DNA from: Symsagittifera roscoffensis
Lineage: Eukaryota > Xenacoelomorpha > Acoela > Convolutidae
DNA: 62,000 nt
Assembly (NCBI RefSeq): GCF_963678635.1
Contig: NC_087069.1
Location: 48,811,892 to 48,873,891 of the forward strand
Reading direction: 5' to 3'
Numbering within the stretch: position 1 is the first letter of the stretch; every line of letters begins with the position of its first letter. The translations under genes and the position numbers were made by a program. Of this stretch, positions 32,101-40,916 are shown piece by piece. A model generated the notes under the pieces. The model was not told the origin of the DNA. It worked only from the letters and a program-made list of their open reading frames with translations, and ran no database searches.

Positions 32101-35100
32101 GGCAGTGCGAGCGCTGCTCACAACGGGAGGTCCGAGGCTGATGAAAGTGGACGGACATTATATCGATGTCCATGGCCCTTACCCGATTCTGATGAATGTG
32201 GATGGCATCAATATCTACACGAAAGCTCACATAACTGACGCGAACGATCAGGTTGGCCGGATATACATTGGTCAAGAGGAGCTGAAGGTCAGACGAATCG
32301 GACACAATGCGATGCTCGAACAAGATGCTGTGCATATTGGTTGCGAGGCAGATCTGGCCGCACACGTCCTGGACGTGCAAGGCAGACAACTTTCATTAAA
32401 GGGACTGCTAGACACGGGAGCAGTAGTTAGTGTCATGCCAGTCAAAACTTGGACCGACATGGGTTTTGATAGGTCGGATCTCATACCGACAAACATCAGG
32501 TTGGCAGCTGCCAATCAGGGAGCGATCTATGTCTCCGGACGAATTCCGATCATCTCACTGCAGCTCGGAGGGAGACATCTTTGGATGAGCTTCCTAGTAG
32601 TAGAGAATTTGGACGAATCCGACCAGTTCATCCTAGGAAGGGATTTCGTTCGTAACTTTGACGTCACGATTGATCTCAATGACGGATTGATTAGGATCAA
32701 GGATCCTGAAAGAAAGTATGAGAAAAGACCCCTTAATAAGATCTTAATTAATCAGGCCAAGGTGCCGATTTTTCTGGATCGAAAAGTTAGATTAAAACCG
32801 AACCAAGCCGTAATAGCAACGTTTAGGATGAGGAACTTGAATGAACTCAGCAATGACAGACAGGTGTGTCTGGTACCAAATCCAAACAGTAAAAGCTCGG
32901 CTATTTTAGGAAGAAGCTTCTCGCTCACTCAGAGCGGACTGTGTGTGAGTGTGTTATTGAACACAGAGGCAACAACAGTGACAATACAGAGGGGAAAGAA
33001 ACTTGGCTACGCTTTGCCTCTGAACACAGACTTTCTGAGTGTGGAGAACTTGAACGTAACTAAAAGTCCATTACATGCGAACCAAGAATGTATAATGAAA
33101 AGAGTAATTGAATTGAAATCTTCTAGGAAATTGTTTTCAATGAAGTTGGAAACAGACGATGGGCTGTCTAGTTGTTCCAACTTTCCTGAGAGGCCGACGG
33201 AAGCAGAGTTAGCAGCGAATAGGCCTGTCCTACCTGAGATAGAACATCTGAAGGGTAAAATATCTGACAAGGAACTAGATTCGCTCAGGGCGGTGCTAGA
33301 TCGAAACGCAGACGTTTTTTCAAAGCATAAGGCCGATAGAGGTTGTTGCAATTTCGTAGAGCACGAGATTGAGATAGAAGAGGGCTCGGTACCTCATAGG
33401 GAAGGGGCGAGGAGAATGACCCCAAATAAATCAGAAGCGTGTAGGAAGGAAATCGAGATGTTAATGGAGTACGACATGATCGAGCCGTCGAAGTCCCCAT
33501 GGGCTTGTGGCGTGGTCATGGCGAAAAAGAAAGGGGGACAACTCAGATTTTGTTGTGATTTCCGTTATCTGAACGCAGTGACTATAAAGGACGCATACCA
33601 GATTCCCCGCATCGATGAGAGCCTATCCAAGCTGGGAGACGCCAAGTTCTTCACGACGTTGGATTTGGGCTCAGCATTCTGGCAAGTGCCGCTCAGAAAG
33701 CAAGATCGAGAGAAAACAGGTTTCGCGTGTGAGCTGGGACTGTTCCAGTGGAAGAGGATGCCATTCGGATTGTGCAACGCGACGGCCACATTCCAGCGAC
33801 TGATGGCCCAGGCACTCACGAGCGTCACAAAGAAATACGGGAATCTCATCATGTGTTATGTCGATGATGTCGTGATTGCAACACCAACCTTGGAAGACCA
33901 CATCGAGAGGTTGGAAGAGGTGTTTTCTTGCATGAAGCAGGCGGGTCTGAAATGCAAACCCTCTAAGTGTGAAATCCTCAAGGATTCCATAAAGTATCTG
34001 GGCCGCCTGGTTGACAAACATGGAGTGAGACCAGATCCCGAAGCGGTTGAAGCGGTGCTGACCTGGAAGGCACCTAAAACAGATACACAGTTGATGAGTT
34101 TTCTGGGATTCGCCAATTATTATCGCGAGTTCATCAAGGGGTATGCTGACAAAATATACCCCATGCAGAGGTTGATGAGAAACAAGGGCAAAAAGTTCAC
34201 CTGGACTGATGAGGCACAAGTCTCATTTGAAAACATCAAACGCGAACTTTGCGAGGCACCGGTCCTCGGCATGCCAACGGAGAAGGGGATGTTCGTGCTG
34301 GACACGGATGCATCAGTGGTTGCGATATCAGGCATACTTCACCAAGAGCAGGAGTGGAACGGGAGAACGGTTCTTCGTCCGATAGCTTATGGAAGTAAAG
34401 TCCTGAGTGACACTGAGATGAAGTACGGCGCACCAAAAGCGGAGATATTTGCTGTGATCACGTTCGTGGAAAAGTACAGGGCCTACTTGGGGAGTGCTCC
34501 CTTTAAGTTACGTGTGGACAATCGTGCCCTTGCCTGGCTGAAAACCTATTCGATGGACCAAAGCTACATTGGTCGTTGGATCGTGCGCTTGGATGGATAC
34601 CACATGATCATAGAGCACCGTACCCGTGACAAGCACCAGAACGCAGATAGCCTCAGCAAAAAGACAGAATTTTATGAGCGCCTTGAAGAGAAGCAGGCTA
34701 ACCAATCAGAGATCAAAGACGGGTTTTCCTTTCTGGACAAAGAAACCTATGATAAGCTGCCACTTACTAGGTGGTTAGACAAATCAGGACATCCTATACC
34801 TGGACACCCTGACCTTCCAGTGGAGACAGCCGCGGAGATAAAGCTCTTAGCCAGAGGCGAACCCGTTCCGTTGGATCTGCTAGTCCGATCCAACTTGGTA
34901 CAGCAAGAACTGACCAGGCTGGGTATAAACAGCATCGCTTTATTGAATAAGACGGTGAACGTGGCGCCGGACGTCATGGAAAAACTCCGTGACTTGTTGG
35001 ATAGGGAAGTGGATAGGCATGATCGTGAATGGATGGAGACCATGCAGAGGTTGACTGTCACCGAGAGAACAGAGAAGAGGCCAGTGTCCATTCGCAGCCG

Positions 35101-35191
35101 AGGCATTGAACGGGATTGCAGGTCGGTCGATCGTCAACCAGCTGGTGACCTCGATGCCGAAAGAAGTCTTGTTGAGAACTTCGTTCACTGA
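29105..35191 (+). CDS. Gag-protease-RT-RNase H polyprotein (2028 codons)
   Basis: ATG 29105 is the first ATG in frame. Residues 1-290 are charged and probably disordered; about 295-410 are coiled coil; about 536-708 match a retrotransposon Gag capsid domain. Two CCHC knuckles follow: CANCGSMDHHVSAC (from residue 741) and CFFCNLEGHFKSDC (from 793). Protease: LLDTGAVVSVMP with Asp1103, later FILGRDF. RT: TTLDLGSAFWQ with Asp1520 and YVDD at 1585-1588. RNase H: DTDAS (1733-1737), AEIFA, VDNRA and NADSLS (Asp1848). All catalytic residues are present. Gag and pol share one frame, with no shift between them. The frame ends 85 bases into the next ORF, before integrase. This is the only large intact ORF in the window. 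Confidence 0.9.
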   Translation: MQRRDSLGSTTKIPRLSKGSTRKFRTRRSQTSFSSASDAFAEDEPTKGQPDLSVIEMKLRSEKNLDGNQDRSAEAEPASGTLVDPFDEGERTLIRPDFEPDEVLEREEVERTEETSERSEVEPREEVLFKGMSKSETKNHRWRGEYSHSASTHSSLAKQSNNAMMSSISPSEEQPGSKAKKSWRSLYDERMASLPTVGLTSSYDYPETSHPDVDFTPCPRNEKSSKASSISPNRPMSDGITMGASSTFDRLMTSMHKQKDGASSSTRLPPQLTSSSLGLTPSLGAAGDISDMFAGVMNGLDELRRDMTKKIDQVDERAHHGRESLKDELTHVKSQARFDQAQLIRNTDQCLAESLAQAKKESEEREARMTREIERLLNDHDSTYAQTMTGLEKRLDAKSDLMMRKLDAILNGSSWQEHSNSRERSRHANVADGTGNNARAQQSSRTNYEHRNKEWPRAAPQRPGWTNPVPPEAEATPETRLPTVPQVSSVPDLTTVSQDTTMYASMFEPLNRSLETFITKLSKSTERGERSRRTLKKPKSYKDESDGCIDTWIEVMKLHFEEENLSKKQECSALTSNLEGTALNCVMAKRANERDSARKIFDILLNRFGSGVQGHQAMVKFEKRRQRDEESIDKFLDDLELLRRRSNPDERISERNLAIASKFMDGVRSEELKTMLATHFTLSLVQVPTPDDLRMKSREYLLIKPRAQNRYSNYGNYSGTNTGANSSWYKPRDDMDKRRSCANCGSMDHHVSACSAYKQNMKAIGYFLEDADATDEDHEEYVRGLIMKYGPRCFFCNLEGHFKSDCTQFWDAVADVKHPRHEEALSGVKASRARLMNEAESRKKETIPNTFTTKKVKTWPDEVVASNLETESSSPLKVDYGLAARTALQNVKQDLATKEVEQWVRSELESTDLREGLNVLSKTTGAEDEREPKKQGLKLNVISGKTFGMTKAGTKIMSIISVAGHQVVKNLSEPSEITLVHLDIYADYLKEKDPKLDSRAVRALLTTGGPRLMKVDGHYIDVHGPYPILMNVDGINIYTKAHITDANDQVGRIYIGQEELKVRRIGHNAMLEQDAVHIGCEADLAAHVLDVQGRQLSLKGLLDTGAVVSVMPVKTWTDMGFDRSDLIPTNIRLAAANQGAIYVSGRIPIISLQLGGRHLWMSFLVVENLDESDQFILGRDFVRNFDVTIDLNDGLIRIKDPERKYEKRPLNKILINQAKVPIFLDRKVRLKPNQAVIATFRMRNLNELSNDRQVCLVPNPNSKSSAILGRSFSLTQSGLCVSVLLNTEATTVTIQRGKKLGYALPLNTDFLSVENLNVTKSPLHANQECIMKRVIELKSSRKLFSMKLETDDGLSSCSNFPERPTEAELAANRPVLPEIEHLKGKISDKELDSLRAVLDRNADVFSKHKADRGCCNFVEHEIEIEEGSVPHREGARRMTPNKSEACRKEIEMLMEYDMIEPSKSPWACGVVMAKKKGGQLRFCCDFRYLNAVTIKDAYQIPRIDESLSKLGDAKFFTTLDLGSAFWQVPLRKQDREKTGFACELGLFQWKRMPFGLCNATATFQRLMAQALTSVTKKYGNLIMCYVDDVVIATPTLEDHIERLEEVFSCMKQAGLKCKPSKCEILKDSIKYLGRLVDKHGVRPDPEAVEAVLTWKAPKTDTQLMSFLGFANYYREFIKGYADKIYPMQRLMRNKGKKFTWTDEAQVSFENIKRELCEAPVLGMPTEKGMFVLDTDASVVAISGILHQEQEWNGRTVLRPIAYGSKVLSDTEMKYGAPKAEIFAVITFVEKYRAYLGSAPFKLRVDNRALAWLKTYSMDQSYIGRWIVRLDGYHMIIEHRTRDKHQNADSLSKKTEFYERLEEKQANQSEIKDGFSFLDKETYDKLPLTRWLDKSGHPIPGHPDLPVETAAEIKLLARGEPVPLDLLVRSNLVQQELTRLGINSIALLNKTVNVAPDVMEKLRDLLDREVDRHDREWMETMQRLTVTERTEKRPVSIRSRGIERDCRSVDRQPAGDLDAERSLVENFVH

Positions 35192-36908
35192 ATATGGAAC
35201 ATTGAATCAGAACCAAGCTACTGAGGAAGTCAGGATCAGGTCGAAATCTAGCTTCACGAGGAGGGTGCACTTCACGGATGCAAAAGAGGAATACGAGCCA
35301 AGCCCAGATTGTTCGTCTGTGGACGAGACAATGTCCGGGGAGTCTGACACCTTCGAGCCAGTCAAGGACGACTTGTCTGAAGAGTCAGACACCTTTGAGC
35401 CCGTGCAGGACAACCTGTCCGGGGAGAGGTTGACTAGACCACTTAGGGGCAAAATTTTGTCCGGGGAGTCGGGTTCAAAGCGACCAATGGACAGAGTTTT
35501 GTCCGGGGAGTCGAGAAACATCTCAGACCACTTGGAATATGATGTTGGAGAATCAGTCGACTCAAGTGTTGATTCGGTACCTCAGTCCGGGGACAACACG
35601 TCTGAAACAACTTCCAATTCCGACATGTCAGAGATTGCGATCCACTCCTTATTGGTAGACTGGAAGCAGCGTGGGCTGGACCGTGAAATACATCAGGATC
35701 CAGACAGGGACAGATACACCTCAGATGAAGAGGGCACTGTGGTAGACAATGCCGCAGACGAGCTCGAACTGATAGCAGTTTCAAAACGCCCAACCAGATT
35801 GCTGCCACATGGTACGGTCGTCCGTACCAATCTGGAACCATCTGTGCAAGAAGCGACGCCTTTGAAAAAGATATGGTGTGTCAAATTGATGGACGATGCT
35901 CATGCTCCGGAGATAATGAGTGGGCAAATGAACGTGGTGAAGACGTATTTGAAAGCCAGGTACAGGCTGTCAGATCTCCTGAGGGCTCAACGAAATGATA
36001 GAATGACGAGCAGTCTGAAAAGATGGATCGAGAATGGAGCACCCGACAAGGGAGACTTGGAAGAAGACAGCTACAAAATCCTGAAGCAGTTTTACCTGAA
36101 GAGGAAAGACTTGTTGTACCTGAACAAGGACGGAATCGTGGCCTGTAAGCGCAAGGAGGAGGACAAGGTCCTTTATAAATACAATTCAATCGTGTTACCT
36201 CAGTTGTACCAGACCGAATTGCTCTTTCGCTCACATGATCAGATGGGACATCAAGGTGTGGACAAAGTGTATAACAGGATACAAAAACGATTCGAATGGC
36301 CGGGATTGAAGAAGGCTTGTGAGAAATGGATAGCCGCATGCCTGTCTTGTCAACAGGCAAAGGATCCCAGGAAACTGAGGTTCCCCCTACAGTCAATAGA
36401 ATCGTCAGGTTTCAACGAAGTGGTGCAAATTGATCATCAGAAAATCTGCATGACAGCAACGGGCTATAATCAGGTGCTGGTAATGATCGACCATTTTACG
36501 AAGTATGCGGAGGCAGTACCCTGCATGACAGCATCGGCAGAAGAAACGTGCGATCATTTGATAAACGTGTGGATAGCAAGGCATGGCTGCCCCATCACGT
36601 TCCAATCGGACAATGGCAAAGCATTCGTAGGTGATCTCACGAAAGAGTTAATGAAAAGGTCGCAGGTAGCGCAGGCCCACTCGACCACTTATCACCCGCA
36701 AACGAATGGCCTAGTCGAGAGGCAGAATCGCACACTGGTATCCATGTTGAGAGTCTACTGCTCACGCTACATGGATGACTGGGACAAGCACTTACCGCAA
36801 GTGATGGGTGCTTACAACAGCACGGAGCATTCCACCACGGGAATAAGTCCACATATGATGCTGACGGGTCATGAAAAAAGCACTCCCGTTGACGTTCTTC
36901 TACCCTGA
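35154..36908 (+). pseudogene. Ty3/gypsy integrase with acidic N-terminal extension
   Basis: First ATG at 35154, the frame being open from 35106; it lies one phase away from gag-pol and overlaps it by some 86 bases. About 250 residues of acidic, Ser-rich text come first, with repeated LSGES and DTFEPV phrases. H2C2: HDQMGH and CLSC. Core Asp in VQIDHQK (36432), Asp in FQSDNGK (36609), Glu in LVERQNR (36717): D,D-35-E, intact. The frame breaks after GHEKSTPV; text matching FYPEYEG resumes in another phase, so the end at 36908 is premature. Whether the gag-pol to integrase phase change is programmed or a mutation is open. Confidence 0.8.
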
Positions 36909-37530
36909 ATATGAAGGGAAGAGGACAGCACCGCAGACGTACGTGCGGGACGTTATCAGAAGACAACAGGACTCTCAATGACTTATGCAGGAGGAATACG
37001 CAACAGGCGCAGATTAGACAAAAAAGGAGGTTTGATAAGAGGACAGCCGATGCAAAAGCCTATTCAGTTGGCGATTACGTCTGGGTGTTCCAGGAAGTGG
37101 TTCCACCAAAAGGAACCAAGAAACTATTAAAGAAATGGCAGTGGTCCATTTCAGATAACAGAGGTGCATCAAGGAGGTCCGTTTTTATCGGCTGAGCACA
37201 GGAAGAGCGGCTCATTACCGAGAACATCAAACCACACAACGCCTCGTCCGAGGATTGGTGCATCCCAGCGGACATGCAAGAGGGAGACTATTTAATAGTG
37301 GATCCTGCTTGTGAAGTGAATGAAAGGGGTACCCGCGACTAAAGAACGACGGGAATGAGGTGGTGGACGATTGCGATCTACCACTGGATCTCGAGTTGAC
37401 TGAGCGAGTAGAGGTGGACGGTGAAACTCTACCCTATGCCGAAGAAGACTGGGATTGCCCAGAACAAACCGAAATTGACAGAGGAATACAGCCTGACTTT
37501 TCCGCTCACTATGGAGACACGCCAGAGTAA
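36909..37530 (+). pseudogene. Integrase C-terminal tail, plus copy, shifted
   Basis: VGDYVWVFQEVVPPKGTKKL and KKWQWSISDNRGASRRSV show the GPF-like module with at least two phase changes (near 36905 and 37140-37200). The acidic tail, DETLPYAEEDW-like, runs to a TAA at 37528-37530. As in the minus copy, this stop falls just inside the macro ORF (ATG 37511). Confidence 0.65.
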
Positions 37531-38577
37531 GAGAGGTAAAAACCAGAGGAAATACAATCCGTATGGCGAGGACTTCGTTGTAGACCGGATAGTAGTGAGT
37601 GATGTCATAGACTCGCTGGTTGGGCTGGACGAAGTAGCGATGCTAGAAGAAATCGACCTTGTGAACGATATGGATCAAGATTGGATCGACGATCGATCAG
37701 AACCGGAAGTGGAGTTCGAACCAGAGGCGGAACAGACTCATGAGCAAGAACTAACAAACTTGCGCGTGCTCGAATGGCTCCATGATCTGCCGACAGATCC
37801 AAAAGAGACGATCCTGACGATTCAGGACGTCGATAGGGACGGCGTCAAATACATCAGTCATGATAATACCGAGTCCAACTGGGTCGCCCCAGATGGTCCC
37901 TCTACGTGTTCCACAATCCAACCTCGGTCTCCTAGACTTTGGGCGATCGACCGGGGACGTCGATGGATATTTTTGTCCGGGGAGTGGGGGGTAGGACTCA
38001 CCCACACCGAAAATCTCATGATAAAAAAATTGAAATCGGCAAGGGAAACCGGAGAACTAGAGACAGAGGGGCGAGAATGCTAAGAAACCACCTTTTGGAC
38101 GAATCTTTGAATCGTATTTTGATCTACCGAACCATTATTCGAACAATATCGTTATAACGGACAGCGATTTTCATACTCACGGAACGCACGTGCGCCATAG
38201 CGATAACGGCGGACGTAAGCTTCAAAAACAGCACTAGCGGCCGACTTTAAAAGAGAGTACAAAAATATCGAGTTTTTGTGGAAACAGAGGCCGGGTTGTA
38301 GGAGGAATGATAGCGTTACCCCCCTGTTGCATCACAGATACCAGGGAAAATATTTGTGTTTTTTTTGTTACGAAAGCTACTGATAGGCAACACGCGAATC
38401 CGGAGAGCTTGGTATTGGCCTTGACTCGACTTAGGGATTTCCTGGTTGAGAGAGGTGTGACCTCTCTCTCGTTGCCAGTTTACGGATCCCAATAGAGGGA
38501 AGCTACACCCGAGAGAGTTGTACGCTCTTGTGCATGTGATATTTTCAGAGACTGACATAGAGGTTTTACTTACATAA
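37511..38577 (+). pseudogene. Macro-domain protein, plus copy, broken
   Basis: ATG 37511 gives METRQSKRGKNQRKYNPYGE, matching the minus copy. The N-terminal acidic part is open to about 38083. The macro part is spread over several phases: TERTCAIAITADVSF (about 38175-38220), then VTKATDRQHANPES and LALTRLRDFLVERG (38307-38495), then HPRELYALVHVIFSETDIEV to a TAA at 38575-38577. The macro core is recognisable in both copies, so it belongs to the family and is not a chance capture by one copy. Confidence 0.65.
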
Positions 38578-38791
38578 AAAAATACTATCTGAGCATATGC
38601 TGAGAATGGCGCTCGGCGATAAGTGGTTTTTGTTAAGTTATTCGATAGGAATTAGAGTCAAGTTTTAGATTAGGTTAGGTTTTAGATACAGTATTAGGGA
38701 TTAGGTTTTTTATGTGATAGTATAGGTGTGTGATGTTTATGTGTTTATGTTATGTTATTGTTATGATATGTTTTATGTTTGTGTCATAAAA

Positions 38792-38811
38792 GACCTGGGG
38801 CACCCCAGGTC
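38792..38811 (+). other. Perfect 9-bp hairpin
   Basis: GACCTGGGG, two bases CA, then CCCCAGGTC. With only two unpaired bases it may form as a cruciform or, in RNA, with a loop of four after opening one pair. It lies about 260 bases before the coiled-coil ATG; the minus copy has a weaker inverted repeat of unrelated sequence at a similar distance (about 225). Confidence 0.6.
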
Positions 38812-38976
38812 ATCAAGGTGACAGCGCACATTCGTGCTACTCTGACAAAGGTAAAGGTGGACGATCCACCCTTGGTGCTAAAGTTTTAAATCAGAATTGA
38901 AAAAGAGAATTTCAATGGAGAGTTTTAGAGAATTGATTGATGTTGTATCCTAAAAATATGGGTTCCAAATCGCGAC

Positions 38977-38987
38977 CTGTTTTTTAG
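38977..38987 (+). promoter_or_regulatory. Conserved 3' splice acceptor, plus copy
   Basis: CTGTTTTTTAG followed by ATCTTGATTGATCG, matching the minus copy at 22050. It lies 84 bases before ATG 39072. Cis- and trans-splicing cannot be told apart from sequence. Confidence 0.55.
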
Positions 38988-39071
38988 ATCTTGATTGATC
39001 GAAAATTGTTTACTGAACACTGAATCAGAAGAGACAGAAAGAGATTACACGAAGAATCAACACGAAAAGAA

Positions 39072-39949
39072 ATGGGAGACACTAACGAACTCATGGAATT
39101 CCTCTCAGCGAGTCTAGGAGCGACTCTAGACGAGATCTATCAGCGGCTGATCGATTGTGATTTTACACGAGAAGACCCGGGGTTGGCGATGTTTGTGGTC
39201 GCACTCCTCAATGCACTGGGAAGAGAGGGTCGAGGGAATTGCCCTACGGAAGTCGTGTTGATGTTGGCCTTCGGTGAGTCCGGGACCGCCGAGAGAGGCC
39301 GAAACCGATTGATGAGGTGGAGGCGCGGAGAAATGTCTGGCCACGACCTGGCTCGTGAGCCGGGACTAGGTGAGCAAAGGGACCACCGGCTAGGGTGAGA
39401 TGCCCTTGCCCCGTCCAACCTGCGCAGCCACTCATTGGAGCGAAGAGACAGCGTGATGGTGCCAGGCCCGTCACACTCGGTCGACTCTCCAACAGCTGCT
39501 CCTCCCCTGAAGAGAGTGAGAGTGTGAGCGAGATAGAGATCCAGACGTCGGAAACGATTGAAACACTGGAGAAGAAGGAGAGGGATCAGAGTGAGCTGTG
39601 TGCCAAACTTCAGGAATACAGGGCCATAGCTCGGGAGAGAGACGAATGGAAAAAGAAATTTGAAGATCTGCAGGTGGCCTACAAGGAGGACGAGATAAAG
39701 CACCTGAAGGAGCTGTATATGGCGAAGGTGAGCCAAGCGTCACCGGAAATTCTGGCGAGCATGAGACCCTCGGAGTGGGATCTAACGACAACACGCCCCA
39801 AGACAACAGCGCAGGAGCTGTGCGCATCGAGAGGACCTGAGGTTCTGGATTTTGCGTGCATCAAGGGGGGACCGAGGCTCCTCAGCAGACGAGACCGTCT
39901 GCTTCGAATCAGAGGTTCACGATACCAGATCCTTCGGACACCTATCTAG
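39072..39949 (+). pseudogene. Coiled-coil N-terminus of env-position protein, plus copy
   Basis: ATG 39072 gives MGDTNELMEFLSASLGATLD, open to 39398, with IYQRLIDCDFTREDPGLAMF matching the minus copy. After a shift near 39395 the frame continues to 39949 with a coiled coil (TIETLEKKERDQSELCAKLQ). The shift is private to this copy. Confidence 0.55.
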
Positions 39950-40716
39950 CTCCTCAATTCCAGGAATCATTTAACCAAGTGGCCAGAGCCGCAATGGATG
40001 AAATCAACAGAGGCACTGAGCGGACACTGGCTAGGATCGTTCCTTCCCAGCGTCGTGATCATTCATCAAATAGCTCGGAGCGAGCAACCCGCACGATAGC
40101 GTGTTCTGCGCCTGGTGGAGTCTTTGAGAAGTCTCGCGTGGTAGACATCAGGAAGAATCTGATGACACGTCATCAGTTCACGCAAGTGCCAGCCGAGCAT
40201 CCTCGAGCCTGCTTGAATGACATGAGCTGGAACCCCCGCCACGAGCGACCAAGTAATTCCCCCAGGGAGTCGCCATTTGATCATTGGAGACAGTCTGGTG
40301 AGAGATCTGAATGAGATCTTCGCCTATGGTCAGACTACCACTCTGTCCTTTGGAGGAGCCTCAGTGGCTCAAGTTATCAAAATGATGGAGTTCCAGGGCG
40401 CGAGGATCATCTGGATACGTTAATAATAATGCTGGGGACTAATGACGTCTCGAGAGCCCCCGTAACTCCAGAGAGCAAGTGGGAACCTCTGTTGGTGTGT
40501 CTAGTGAACGAATTGAAAGAAAAGTATAGACCCAGGCTCGTGATCCTGTGTACGATACCACCAAATCCTTTGGTGGGCACTATAGCTGCAGATTTCATGA
40601 ATGGCAACGTGACGCGGTGGAATGAAATGACCCGCAGTCTGGTGAGGAACAATCCTGGCGAGTTGCGACTCCTGGATCTTGAAAATATGCTACGCATGAC
40701 TGATCACATCGAGCTC
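39856..40716 (+). pseudogene. SGNH/GDSL hydrolase-like domain, plus copy, cut by gap
   Basis: The linker ...RAAMDEINRGTERTLAR is open in 39856-40314. In another phase HLIIGDSLVRDLNEIF gives block I (Ser codon 40292-40294), then LSFGGASVAQV (block II). After one more shift MLGTNDVSRAP (40429 on) gives block III, followed by RPRLVILCTIPPNPLVG, a strand-plus-P pattern usual in this fold. The D..H block would lie in the N gap. The domain is recognisable but disrupted at two points. Confidence 0.7.
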
Positions 40717-40916
40717 NNNNNNNNNNNNNNNNNNNNNNNNNNNNNNNNNNNNNNNNNNNNNNNNNNNNNNNNNNNNNNNNNNNNNNNNNNNNNNNNNNNN
40801 NNNNNNNNNNNNNNNNNNNNNNNNNNNNNNNNNNNNNNNNNNNNNNNNNNNNNNNNNNNNNNNNNNNNNNNNNNNNNNNNNNNNNNNNNNNNNNNNNNNN
40901 NNNNNNNNNNNNNNNN
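40717..40916. other. Assembly gap, 200 N
   Basis: Exactly 200 N, typical of a placeholder. The true length is unknown. The missing 3' part of the plus element, and possibly the missing 5' part of the minus element, may belong here. Confidence 0.95.

Larger units (their letters stand above)
38578..39071 (+). other. Spacer before the env-position frame, plus copy
   Basis: Non-coding: TTATGTTATG-type simple repeat, a perfect hairpin at 38792-38811 and a splice acceptor at 38987. Layout parallels the minus-strand spacer. Confidence 0.55.
25112..40716 (+). mobile_element. Giant Ty3/gypsy-class LTR retrotransposon, 3'-incomplete (plus copy)
   Basis: 5' LTR, candidate PBS, 3.1-kb leader, gag-pol, integrase, macro-domain remnant, spacer, coiled-coil and SGNH regions, in the same order as the minus copy. 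It stops at a 200-N gap inside the SGNH region, so the large unknown protein and the 3' LTR are not visible. The bases after the gap do not match the element. Gag-pol is intact, while the regions after integrase carry several frameshifts. Confidence 0.85.

Noticed and set aside
14000-40716. One giant palindrome or foldback instead of two elements
   Set aside because: Shared coding parts are only about 80% alike and the LTRs much less, so the arms are separate elements and not a recent inverted duplication.
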